64,000 nt of DNA, from the NCBI GenBank assembly GCA_021775415.1, contig JAJFHV010000010.1, forward strand, positions 434,001 through 498,000, read 5' to 3'. Source of the DNA: Hyphomicrobiales bacterium (lineage in GTDB: Bacteria; Pseudomonadota; Alphaproteobacteria; Rhizobiales; Rhizobiaceae). The number at the start of each line of letters is the position of its first letter. Within the stretch, counting starts at the first letter, position 1. The position numbers and the translations under genes are program-made. This document shows, in pieces, positions 28,138 to 36,024 of the stretch. The notes under the pieces are model-generated. The model did no database searches and had not been told where the DNA came from. It saw only the letters and a list, made by a program, of their open reading frames with translations.

Positions 28138-29277
28138 ATGAAAAAGCTTGGAGCTTTTCTCGCCGGATTATCGGCGCTTGCACTCATAGGTACAGCTCAG
28201 GCTGAGCCGGTAAAAATTGGCATGATCACAACTCTTTCAGGTGGCGGTGCTGGTCTTGGAATAGATGTGCGCGATGGCTTTATGCTAGCGGTCAAAAACT
28301 CTGGCAATTCGGATATTGAAGTGGTTGTTGAAGATGACCAGCGCAAACCCGATATCGCCGTTCAACTGGCTGACAAGATGATCCAGAGTGAGAAAGTTGA
28401 TATTCTCACCGGAATAATCTGGTCCAATCTGGCAATGGCTGTCGTGCCGGCCACAACCGCACAGGGCAAGTTTTACCTTTCGCCAAATGCAGGCCCTTCA
28501 GCGCTGGCTGGCAAGGGATGCCACAAGAACTATTTCAACGTCGCGTGGCAGAATGACAATCTGCACGAAGCGGCGGGTGCCTATGCCAATGACGCCGGTT
28601 TTGAAAAATCGTTTATCGTTGCCCCAAATTATCCGGCTGGCAAGGACGCGTTAACCGGCTACAAGCGTTTTTTCAAGGGTACAATTGCCAATGAAATTTA
28701 CACGCAGTTGGGTCAAAAAGATTATGCTGCAGAGATTGCCCAGATACGTGCATCCGGCGCTGATAGCGTGTTCTTCTTTCTGCCGGGAGGCATGGGTATT
28801 TCCTTTATGAAACAATATGCCGGTTCAGGTGTAGATATTCCGCTCGTTGGCCCCGCGTTCTCGTTTGACCAGGGTATCCTGCAGGCGGTTGGTGAGGCTG
28901 CGCTGGGTGTTAAAAACACTTCCCAGTGGAACAAGGATATCGACAATGCCGCCAACAAGGCGTTTGTTGCAGGGTTCCAGGCGGAGTACGGTCGTCTGCC
29001 GTCACTGTATGCCAGCCAGGGATATGATACGGCGAACCTGATTATATCTGCGATGGGTAAAGCGAGCGTCAGTGATGCAGATGCATTCCGCAGTGCGCTT
29101 GAGGCTGCTGATTTCGATTCTGTTCGGGGTGACTTCAAGTTTGGCCCAAACCATCATCCGGTGCAGGATATTTATGTGCGTGAGGTAATCAAGGAGGGTG
29201 ACGTATTCACCAACAAGATTATCGCAAAAGGGCTGAGCAATCACTCCGATGCATATGCCGTTGATTGCTCCATGTAA
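28138..29277 (+). CDS. livK: ABC transporter substrate-binding protein, LIV/amide type
   Basis: A 379-residue protein with signal peptide at residues 1-22 (LGAFLAGLSALALIGTAQA) and strong GGAGG ribosome binding site. The mature part is a Leu/Ile/Val-binding-type receptor (VKIGMITTLSGGGAGLGIDVR at its start, then an SPNAGPSALAGKGCHKNYF region). It should capture a hydrophobic amino acid, amide or related solute in the periplasm for the LivHMGF complex. Its location opposite the hydantoinase operon suggests that its ligand feeds that pathway. A strong hairpin follows before livH. Confidence 0.9.
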   Translation: MKKLGAFLAGLSALALIGTAQAEPVKIGMITTLSGGGAGLGIDVRDGFMLAVKNSGNSDIEVVVEDDQRKPDIAVQLADKMIQSEKVDILTGIIWSNLAMAVVPATTAQGKFYLSPNAGPSALAGKGCHKNYFNVAWQNDNLHEAAGAYANDAGFEKSFIVAPNYPAGKDALTGYKRFFKGTIANEIYTQLGQKDYAAEIAQIRASGADSVFFFLPGGMGISFMKQYAGSGVDIPLVGPAFSFDQGILQAVGEAALGVKNTSQWNKDIDNAANKAFVAGFQAEYGRLPSLYASQGYDTANLIISAMGKASVSDADAFRSALEAADFDSVRGDFKFGPNHHPVQDIYVREVIKEGDVFTNKIIAKGLSNHSDAYAVDCSM

Positions 29278-29287
29278 TCCAATTATC

Positions 29288-29318
29288 AAAAGGGGTTTTG
29301 GTAACAAGACCCCTTTTT
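29288..29318 (+). terminator. Intra-operon attenuator hairpin after livK
   Basis: AAAAGGGGTTTTG pairs with CAAGACCCCTTTT across a GTAA loop, with wobbles, followed by Ts. It probably lowers readthrough into livH so that the binding protein is made in excess, a common arrangement for ABC importers. Confidence 0.75.
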
Positions 29319-29344
29319 CACTCCGCTGAGTCAATAATTTTCAT

Positions 29345-30265
29345 ATGACCTTCACCCTCTTGATAGAGCAGATCCTCAACGGGCTGCAATTTGGGGTGAT
29401 GTTATTTCTTATGGCATCGGGATTGACCCTGGTGTTTGGGGTCATGGGCCTGATTAATCTGGCACATGGTTCATTGTACATGGTGGGTGCCTTTGCCTGC
29501 GCGGCAGTCGCAACGGCAACCGGCTCCTATTGGTTAGGTCTTGCGGCAAGCCTGGTTTTTGCCGCACTTGCCGGTGTGTTGGTTGAACTTGCAATAATCA
29601 GAAAACTCTACACGCGAGGGCACCTCGATCAAGTGTTGGCAACGTTTGCCCTCATTCTGGTTTTTTCCGAAGGCACTCGGTGGTTGTTCGGATCATTTCC
29701 TCTCTATCTCAATGTACCTGAAATTTTATCTGGCGCAGTTGTTCTCCCCGGCGGCATTCAGTATTCGCTGTTTCGGCTTTTGATCATCGCAGTTGGATTT
29801 GCAATTGCGGGTGGGCTTCTTGCGCTGATCCACAAAACCAGAATTGGGATTCAGATCCGTGCCGGTGAATCGGATCGCGAGATGATCTCCGCGTTGGGTG
29901 TGGATATCAACAAGCTCTATACAATTGTGTTTGCATTGGGCGCTGCGTTAGCAGGTTTTGCTGGTGCACTGGTTGGGTCCATTCAATCCGTTCAGGTTGG
30001 CATGGGTGAACCGGTTCTTATCCTGGCATTTGTGGTGATCGTTATCGGGGGAATTGGATCAATCAAAGGCGCGTTGGTCGGCTCTATCCTGGTCGGTGTG
30101 GTCGATACACTTGGTCGTTTCCTGCTACCAATTCTGTTTGGTGCGTTTATGGACCCTTCCAGTGCAACTGCTGTCGGATCGGCTTTGGCATCCATGCTGA
30201 TTTACATGGTTATGGCGGGTGTATTGTTTTTCCGGCCTACCGGTTTGTTTGGTCTCAACGCATGA
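29345..30265 (+). CDS. livH: Branched-chain amino acid-type ABC permease LivH
   Basis: A 306-residue integral membrane protein of the LivH family, with about eight hydrophobic segments. Features are QILNGLQFGVMLFLMASGLT at the N-terminus, VFGVMGLINLAHGSLYMVG, and the EAA-like loop with IRAGESDREMISALGVDI near residue 175, which contacts the ATPases. It forms the transport channel with LivM. Its stop overlaps livM by four bases (ATGA). Confidence 0.92.
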   Translation: MTFTLLIEQILNGLQFGVMLFLMASGLTLVFGVMGLINLAHGSLYMVGAFACAAVATATGSYWLGLAASLVFAALAGVLVELAIIRKLYTRGHLDQVLATFALILVFSEGTRWLFGSFPLYLNVPEILSGAVVLPGGIQYSLFRLLIIAVGFAIAGGLLALIHKTRIGIQIRAGESDREMISALGVDINKLYTIVFALGAALAGFAGALVGSIQSVQVGMGEPVLILAFVVIVIGGIGSIKGALVGSILVGVVDTLGRFLLPILFGAFMDPSSATAVGSALASMLIYMVMAGVLFFRPTGLFGLNA

Positions 30266-31251
30266 CCCTTACACGTGAAACAGCCATCAATGCAGTGTTG
30301 TTTGTCGGTTTGTTGATTGCCGCACTGATTGCGTATCTGCTGGATGAACCCTTTATCATTACCATGGCAACCAAAGTCGCGATATTCTCAATTGCCGGTA
30401 TCGGTCTCAATTTGGCGCTTGGGTATGGCGGACTGGTGTCCTTTGGACACGCTGCGTTTTTTGGGTTTGGCGGTTATGTAGCTGGAATTCTGGCCAATCA
30501 TGCCTTGAACAACACGCTTGTTTTCTCATGGCCGATTGAAATGGCAGGTACAAATTCGATGCTGATGATCTGGCCCGTCGCCATCTTTCTATCAGCACTT
30601 GTGGCTTTGCTCATCGGTGTGCTTTCCCTTCGCACCAGCGGCGTGTATTTCATTATGATCACACTCGCATTTGCGCAGATGATTTACTATTTCGCGATCT
30701 CCTGGCCAGCCTATGGCGGTGAGGACGGCTTGCCTACCTACATCCGCAATTCGTTTCCGGGCTTAAACACACTCAACCCAATAGAATTTTTCCTGATCTG
30801 TTTTGTCTGGCTCGGGGTGTCATTAATGCTTTGCTCGGCAATCGTGCACTCCCGGTTCGGCCTGGCTCTTCAGGGCACGAGGCAAAACGAACAGCGGGTG
30901 ACCAGTGTTGGAATTGACCCATTCCGCGTCAAGCTGGTCGCTTTTGTTATTTCGGGTGGCATAACCGGATTGGCCGGTACGCTCTACACCGACTTAAACC
31001 GTTTCGTCAGCCCATCTGTTTTTTCGTGGCAAACGTCTGGCGAGATCATGGTGTTTGTGATCCTTGGTGGTGTGGCGCGATTGTTTGGCCCGCTCGCTGG
31101 TGCCGCCCTGTTTATCACTATGGAATTTACTCTGGGTGGCATGACCGAACATTGGCAGCTATGGCTCGGGCTTCTGTTGCTGTTTGTGGTATTGTACACA
31201 CCTGGTGGATTAATCGGTGTTTTGACTTCGGGGCGCGGCAAAGATGTCTGA
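30262..31251 (+). CDS. livM: Branched-chain amino acid-type ABC permease LivM
   Basis: A 329-residue permease with 8-10 hydrophobic segments and the family blocks IGLNLALGYGGLVSFGHAAF (near residue 47), FGFGGYVAGILA, and LQGTRQNEQRVTSVGIDPFR, the ATPase-coupling loop, near 210. It pairs with LivH in the inner membrane. Its 3' end overlaps livG by eight bases. Length is within the usual range. Confidence 0.92.
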   Translation: MTLTRETAINAVLFVGLLIAALIAYLLDEPFIITMATKVAIFSIAGIGLNLALGYGGLVSFGHAAFFGFGGYVAGILANHALNNTLVFSWPIEMAGTNSMLMIWPVAIFLSALVALLIGVLSLRTSGVYFIMITLAFAQMIYYFAISWPAYGGEDGLPTYIRNSFPGLNTLNPIEFFLICFVWLGVSLMLCSAIVHSRFGLALQGTRQNEQRVTSVGIDPFRVKLVAFVISGGITGLAGTLYTDLNRFVSPSVFSWQTSGEIMVFVILGGVARLFGPLAGAALFITMEFTLGGMTEHWQLWLGLLLLFVVLYTPGGLIGVLTSGRGKDV

Positions 31252-31999
31252 TCCGGTTCTGGAGGTTTCAGGGGTTACAAAGACGTTCGGTGCGTTGCTG
31301 GCCTGCAATAAGATAGAGCTGGATTTACAGCCCGGTGAAATTCATGCGGTGATTGGCCCCAATGGTGCTGGAAAATCGACCCTGATCAAGCAGATCGCGG
31401 GCGAGCAAAAGCCGGATTCGGGTACGTTCAAATTTGCCGGACACAACATTGATATTCTAAGCGCATCGCAACGGGCTAGGGCGGGGCTTGTACGCACTTT
31501 CCAGATTTCATCACTGGCCGGTGAATTTTCTGCCCTGCAAAATGTCATGCTGGCGGTTCAAGGTGCAAGCGCACACACCTTCAGGTTTTTTAAGCCTGTG
31601 CAGTCAGATATGAGCCTCGTTGAACCCGCAATGGAGTTCCTCAAGAACGCCGGCCTGGAAGAACGCGCTCACACGGCTGCATCAGAACTCTCACATGGTG
31701 AACGTCGCCAACTGGAGATTGCCATAGCGCTGGCAATGCAGCCGAAAGCCTTCATGCTGGATGAACCTATGGCAGGCATTGGTCCAGGCGGGTCAAAAGT
31801 GCTCACCGGAATTCTCGACCAACTGCGCCAGCAGGCTCCCATCCTATTAGTTGAACACGACATGGATGCAGTCTTCAGTCTTGCGGATCGCATTTCTGTT
31901 CTGGTGCAGGGACGTAATTTTGCGACCGGAACAGTCGCTGAAATTCGCAACAACCAAGCTGTCAGGGATGCCTATCTTGGAGAAGAGGTTGCATCATGA
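31244..31999 (+). CDS. livG: ABC transporter ATP-binding protein LivG
   Basis: A 251-residue ATPase. The Walker A motif GPNGAGKST lies near residue 36, the signature LSHGERRQLEIAIAL near 145, Walker B AFMLDEPMAGIGP near 167, and the switch His in VEHDMDAVF near 204. The RTFQI Q-loop is also present. It energises the LivHM channel. The stop overlaps livF by four bases. Confidence 0.93.
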   Translation: MSDPVLEVSGVTKTFGALLACNKIELDLQPGEIHAVIGPNGAGKSTLIKQIAGEQKPDSGTFKFAGHNIDILSASQRARAGLVRTFQISSLAGEFSALQNVMLAVQGASAHTFRFFKPVQSDMSLVEPAMEFLKNAGLEERAHTAASELSHGERRQLEIAIALAMQPKAFMLDEPMAGIGPGGSKVLTGILDQLRQQAPILLVEHDMDAVFSLADRISVLVQGRNFATGTVAEIRNNQAVRDAYLGEEVAS

Positions 32000-32685
32000 A
32001 CCCGCTTTTAAGTCTTAAGGACGTAACAGCATTCTATGGTGTTTCTCAGGCTCTGTTTGGCGTTAACATCACTCTAAATCAAGGCGAAGTTGTTGCGTTG
32101 ATGGGGCGTAATGGCATGGGAAAGACCACGACCATCCACACAATATGTCGGCTGTTGCCGCATTCAGATGGGATCATCACTTTCAAAGGGACCGATATTT
32201 CCACGCTACCAAGTTACAAGATTGCCCAAATGGGAGTCGGGTTAGTGCCTGAGGGACGAAGGTGTTTTCCAAATCTTACGGTGAAGGAAAATCTGATTGC
32301 CACTGCTAGAAAGGGTGAGTGGGAATTGATGTCGGTTATTGATCTATTCCCCCGTTTGGGGGAGCGCGAGGGACAATTCGCAAACACGCTTTCAGGCGGA
32401 GAACAACAGATGTTGGCGATTGGACGAGCCTTGATGACCAACCCAACACTTTTGATTTTGGATGAAGCAACCGAAGGCTTGGCACCGGTGGTCAGGCAGG
32501 AGATTTGGGCTGCTGTTTCCACATTGAAACATGCAGGTCTCTCAATCCTGATTGTTGACAAATCGTTGAAAGAACTCCTCAGGATTGCCGATAAATGTGT
32601 TCTGTTGGAGAAGGGTGAAAGCGTTTGGGCAGGTGTTGCCAAAGAACTTACGCCAGCGCTGTGTGACCGTTATCTGGGTGTTTAA
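31996..32685 (+). CDS. livF: ABC transporter ATP-binding protein LivF
   Basis: A 229-residue ATPase with Walker A GRNGMGKTT near residue 36, VPEGRRCFPNLTVKENL characteristic of LivF near 84, signature LSGGEQQMLAIGRAL near 133, and Walker B LLILDEATEGLAP near 153. The usual switch-histidine position reads VDKSLKEL, with Lys instead of the usual Glu-His pair. This could alter ATP turnover or simply be variation of the subfamily. It ends the transporter operon. A degraded copy of the dispersed repeat (32718-32732) lies just downstream, before the convergent glutamine synthetase-like gene. Confidence 0.92.
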   Translation: MNPLLSLKDVTAFYGVSQALFGVNITLNQGEVVALMGRNGMGKTTTIHTICRLLPHSDGIITFKGTDISTLPSYKIAQMGVGLVPEGRRCFPNLTVKENLIATARKGEWELMSVIDLFPRLGEREGQFANTLSGGEQQMLAIGRALMTNPTLLILDEATEGLAPVVRQEIWAAVSTLKHAGLSILIVDKSLKELLRIADKCVLLEKGESVWAGVAKELTPALCDRYLGV

Positions 32686-32779
32686 ATTCACTGAGTTTGC
32701 TAGGCGATTTTTCAATTGTCTGCTTTGGGTCAGTGGGTGAAATAAATTCCGGGGTTTTACTCATTTTGTTTGTCTTTAC

Positions 32780-34147
32780 CTAAGCCCGCTCAAAGCCGCG
32801 GGCCACTTCCCAATCTGTAACAACGCGGTCAAATTCTTCCTGTTCCCATTCCGCTGCACGAGTGTAATGGGCAACGACTTCCTCGCCGAATGCCTCTTTC
32901 AGCATACTCGACCGGCGCAGTGTTTCCGTCGCCGCACGTAGGGTCGATGGAATTTCCTTGGCTTTTCTTGCATCATAAACATCGCCGGTTGTGGGAGAAG
33001 GAAGTTCAAGCTTCTCTTCAAGCCCTTTAATACCGGCAGCCAGTTGCGCAGCCAGCGCGAGATATGGATTTATGTCAGAACCACCGATCCGGCATTCCAT
33101 TCGCACACCTTTCGTGCCCTCGCCGCAAAGCCTGAATCCCGCTGTTCGATTGTCTACCGACCAGACCACCTTGGTTGGTGCGAAGGTGCCTTTTGAAAAG
33201 CGCTTATAGGAATTTACATAAGGTGCCAGAAAGAAGGTGTAGTCCGGTGCATATTTGATGAGCCCCGCAACATAATGCTGCATGTCCTTCGACATTGAGA
33301 ATTCCGCCTTCGGGTCAAAGAAGGCACTCTCGCCATCCTGTGTCCAAAGCGACTGATGAATATGGGAAGAACTGCCAACCCTGTTGTGATCCCATTTTGG
33401 CAAGAAGGAAGCAGCATGACCCTGCTGCCAGGCAATTTCCTTGGTGGCGTGTTTTGCTATCGTGTGATGATCCGCGCACAACATGGCCTCGGCGTAGCGG
33501 ATGTTGAGTTCTTCTTGTCCAGCCTCTGCCTCGCCCTTGGAGTTCTCGATCGGGATACCTGCGTCAAAGAGATGATTGCGCAAGGGGCGCATTACAGCCT
33601 CTTCTTTGGTTGTCTGCAGGATGTGGTAATCCTCATTGTAACCGCTAATCGGCTCCAATTCCCGGAATCCTGATTTGCGAATTTCATCAAAGCTTTTCTC
33701 AAACAGAAAGAATTCCAGCTCGGTCGCCATTTTTGCGGTGAACCCGAGTTTCGCAAGCCGCGAAACCTGGCGCCTGAGAACTGTGCGCGGAGTATGAGAA
33801 ACTTCATTGTGCGTGTGGTGATCGAGAATATCGCAGAGCACCATTGCGGTCCCATCAAGCCACGGCATCATCCTTATAGTGTCGAGATCCGGCTTCATGA
33901 CATAGTCACCATAGCCGGATTGCCAGCTGGTAGAGGCGTAGCCATCTGGTGTTGCCATCTCCAGATCGGTTGCCAAAAGGTAATTGCAGCAGTGAGTTTC
34001 TTCAAAGGAATGCTCGATGAAGTTTTGCGCGTGAAAACGCTTGCCCATCAATCGGCCCTGCATATCAACAAGACAAACAAGCACGGTGTCGATTGCGCCG
34101 CCGCTGACGAGTGCCTTGAGTTCTTCAAATGTCGATGTATTGGGCAT
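32780..34147 (-). CDS. Glutamine synthetase-like ligase (gamma-glutamyl-amine synthetase type)
   Basis: A 455-residue protein of the glutamine synthetase family from ATG 34147, with an excellent GGAGGG site. It has the beta-grasp N-terminal part (VLVCLVDMQGRLMGKRFHAQ), the catalytic core with ATELEFFLFEKSF, GEAEAGQEELNIRYAEAM and KWDHNRVGSSSHIHQSLW, and the C-terminal RIGGSDINPYLALAAQLAAG. Members of this branch often ligate glutamate to an amine (as in PuuA) rather than to ammonia, and lack the adenylylation loop. It converges with livF, and may convert an amine from the same catabolic pathway. PuuB/PuuC-like genes lie ~10 kb away at 44.4-47.3 kb. Confidence 0.85.
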   Translation of the reverse strand: MPNTSTFEELKALVSGGAIDTVLVCLVDMQGRLMGKRFHAQNFIEHSFEETHCCNYLLATDLEMATPDGYASTSWQSGYGDYVMKPDLDTIRMMPWLDGTAMVLCDILDHHTHNEVSHTPRTVLRRQVSRLAKLGFTAKMATELEFFLFEKSFDEIRKSGFRELEPISGYNEDYHILQTTKEEAVMRPLRNHLFDAGIPIENSKGEAEAGQEELNIRYAEAMLCADHHTIAKHATKEIAWQQGHAASFLPKWDHNRVGSSSHIHQSLWTQDGESAFFDPKAEFSMSKDMQHYVAGLIKYAPDYTFFLAPYVNSYKRFSKGTFAPTKVVWSVDNRTAGFRLCGEGTKGVRMECRIGGSDINPYLALAAQLAAGIKGLEEKLELPSPTTGDVYDARKAKEIPSTLRAATETLRRSSMLKEAFGEEVVAHYTRAAEWEQEEFDRVVTDWEVARGFERA

Positions 34148-34575
34148 CTGCCCTCCAATATTCGTTTTCCCAAATGGGTGACGGTGATTTTTTCATCGTT
34201 GCTACAGAAATGAAATAAGACTGTTTGCTAACACTTCATCCTCTCTGGAACAATCAAGTATCGATTCATAAGAATGTTTTGTGTAACTCGTCTGGCAAAC
34301 CCGTCCATCGCAGTGTGTTACTCAGCAAGATTTGGGGTTACGTGCCAACTGTCGAAACTTAAACACTCCATCTTTGCAAAAAAGATTAAAGTGTTGCGTC
34401 GATCAGTTGTGACCACCGCACAAAGCAGACTTCAATATTGGCTAGCGCGACTTCCACTAATGACCCAAAGCGGACATTGGCTGAGTAGGCAGTTAACGAC
34501 CGGGCGCTCTAACACAATCCACAACTGGTCTCGACTTTTTGTAATGGTATCATTGCTTAGGTGCCCCTCCCTAGG
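34148..34575. other. Intergenic region at left edge of accessory island
   Basis: About 430 bases without a supported gene. It contains a minus-oriented copy of the dispersed repeat (34458-34480: TAATGACCCAAAGCGGAC then ATTGG). It separates the metabolic locus from the small membrane protein, IS and defence genes to its right. Confidence 0.4.
34458..34480. repeat. Dispersed intergenic repeat, inverted copy
   Basis: Its reverse complement shares 18 consecutive identical bases with 18741-18758, and it ends in GCGGACATTGG like the copy at 38625-38639. Confidence 0.65.
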
Positions 34576-34824
34576 TTAATCATCCTTTTCCTCTACACCT
34601 CGGATTTTGTCCAGCAGCCGAAGCGGGAACTCCAGCAAAAGTAGTACTGGCAGTGCAAGTGCTGCGGCATAGACCCACCAATAGATGTCTTGCACAATGC
34701 ACCAACCGAAAACGCATTCGATACCAAACCAGGGCAATGACCACAGAATGATGAGGGTAATCACATAGATCCAAGCGGGTCGATGGTCGAGATTGGGGTC
34801 AAACTGCACTGGTGGTTCATACAT
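34576..34824 (-). CDS. Small membrane protein (two helices)
   Basis: An 82-residue protein with ribosome binding site AAGGTG nine bases before ATG 34824. It has two hydrophobic segments (residues ~18-36, IYVITLIILWSLPWFGIEC, and ~45-70) and a charged C-terminal tail with acidic end EEKDD. No family is recognised. Its start faces the divergent secreted-protein gene at 34896, 71 bases away. Confidence 0.6.
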   Translation of the reverse strand: MYEPPVQFDPNLDHRPAWIYVITLIILWSLPWFGIECVFGWCIVQDIYWWVYAAALALPVLLLLEFPLRLLDKIRGVEEKDD

Positions 34825-34895
34825 AAGTGTTGCACCTTGAAAACATCACAGTCATTAGTTCTTAATCAAAGTATCATTATTGAATTAGGCTCGGA

Positions 34896-35234
34896 ATGAA
34901 AACGAAAATTCTGCTGACGTTGACCGCTATGATGTTGCTACCCGCGGCATCTACCAACGCCGCAATGATGAAAAATTCGGAGCAACCGGCGCTGGGTGCA
35001 ATTTTGCAATATCCAGACAATACCATGTTCGCGCAAAACGTGTCCTCAGGTGAAACGGCAGGCCTCTCCTCATTGGCAAAGAATGAACTCGAAAACTTTG
35101 AGTTCAAGGATGAAAGTTGCCCGGTGCCGGAACTACCAGTCAATCCAACCCAAGATCAGTTTCAAATATTTTCCGATGAACCCTTCAAGGCCATGCTCGA
35201 TTGCATCAGGGGCTCGCGGGCATTGTCACATTAA
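34896..35234 (+). pseudogene. Small secreted protein, 3' end replaced by IS sequence
   Basis: The ORF gives 112 residues with a signal peptide at residues 1-22 (ILLTLTAMMLLPAASTNAA) and an acidic mature part with two cysteines (SCPVPELP near 85 and MLDCIRG near 103). The last four residues (ALSH) and the TAA stop lie inside the left terminal repeat of the IS at 35219. The native C-terminus has therefore been lost, by how much is unknown. No related sequence remains on the right side of the IS. The family is not recognised. Confidence 0.6.
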
Positions 35235-36024
35235 CTGTAGAGTGGTGCAGGTATTCCTTGCGGTGGGAATTCAAGTGGTGGCGCTTGCACATTCCCAAAC
35301 ATTAAACGCATTGGTACGATAGTGCTTGAAGTCGGTTCGATTTATGAGATGTCGTTGTAGGTAGAATGTGTTGTAAGTTGCTGATTGAACATTGAGGAAT
35401 CTTTGAGCGGAGCCGGGTGATTTAAACTTTTGCATCTTTCGCTCACGCCGCCTGATCGGTTGATGTGAATTCTCGGCACGATTGTTTGCCCGTTTGTCGT
35501 CAACGTGTTCCGCACCCAGTCCGATCATTCTGAAAGCCACGCGATAAGATCGAAGTTTGTCCGTTACGATCTGTGTGGGTGCCCACCCTTGTTTTTTCAG
35601 AAGCCTGCGCATCAGCTTCAACGCTACTTTGGTATTGCGTTTCGACTGCACAAGGAAGTCGAGAACTTCGCCTTCATTGTCTACTGCACGCCAAAGCCAA
35701 TGCCGTTTCCCTCTGATCATTATGGCCATCTCATCCAGATGCCAATGATCACTTGGAGTTGGTCGGGATCTTCGTAAGTTTGTTGCGATTGGCTTGCCAA
35801 ACTTCAGGACCCAACGCCTGACAGTTTCATAGGAAACATCCAAACCACGTTCTGCGAGTAAATCCTCAATGTCCCGATAACTTAATGTGAAACGGGCATA
35901 AAGCCAGATCGCATCTCGGATGATTTTGGGAGAGAAGCGATGCCGTTTGAAAGAGATTTTCTTCATATCACAATGGTAGCGCATTCAATCAATGCTGACA
36001 CCAGCGAGTTAACGTGACAATGCC
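35219..36024. mobile_element. IS6-family insertion sequence (about 806 bp)
   Basis: An intact IS unit with 18-bp terminal inverted repeats: GGCATTGTCACATTAACT at 35219-35236 and the complement of GGCATTGTCACGTTAACT at 36007-36024 (one mismatch). One transposase gene lies between them on the minus strand. Size and repeats fit the IS6 (IS26-like) family. The flanking eight bases differ (GGCTCGCG on the left, ATTCCATG on the right), so there is no target-site duplication. Both flanking genes are cut off at the IS, which is expected after an IS-mediated deletion or recombination between two copies. Confidence 0.85.
35271..35966 (-). CDS. IS6-family DDE transposase
   Basis: About 231 residues from ATG 35966 (an in-frame ATG at 35984 would add six residues; neither has a clear ribosome binding site). 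It shows FKRHRFSPKIIRDAIWLYAR and LSYRDIEDLLAERGLDV at the N-terminus with a helix-turn-helix. The DDE catalytic core has Asp in WHLDEMAIMIRG, Asp in IVTDKLRSY, and Glu in NNRAENSHQPIRRRERKMQ. All catalytic residues are present and the frame is intact, so the element is probably active. It is preceded on this strand by the right terminal repeat. Confidence 0.9.
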   Translation of the reverse strand: MKKISFKRHRFSPKIIRDAIWLYARFTLSYRDIEDLLAERGLDVSYETVRRWVLKFGKPIATNLRRSRPTPSDHWHLDEMAIMIRGKRHWLWRAVDNEGEVLDFLVQSKRNTKVALKLMRRLLKKQGWAPTQIVTDKLRSYRVAFRMIGLGAEHVDDKRANNRAENSHQPIRRRERKMQKFKSPGSAQRFLNVQSATYNTFYLQRHLINRTDFKHYRTNAFNVWECASATT

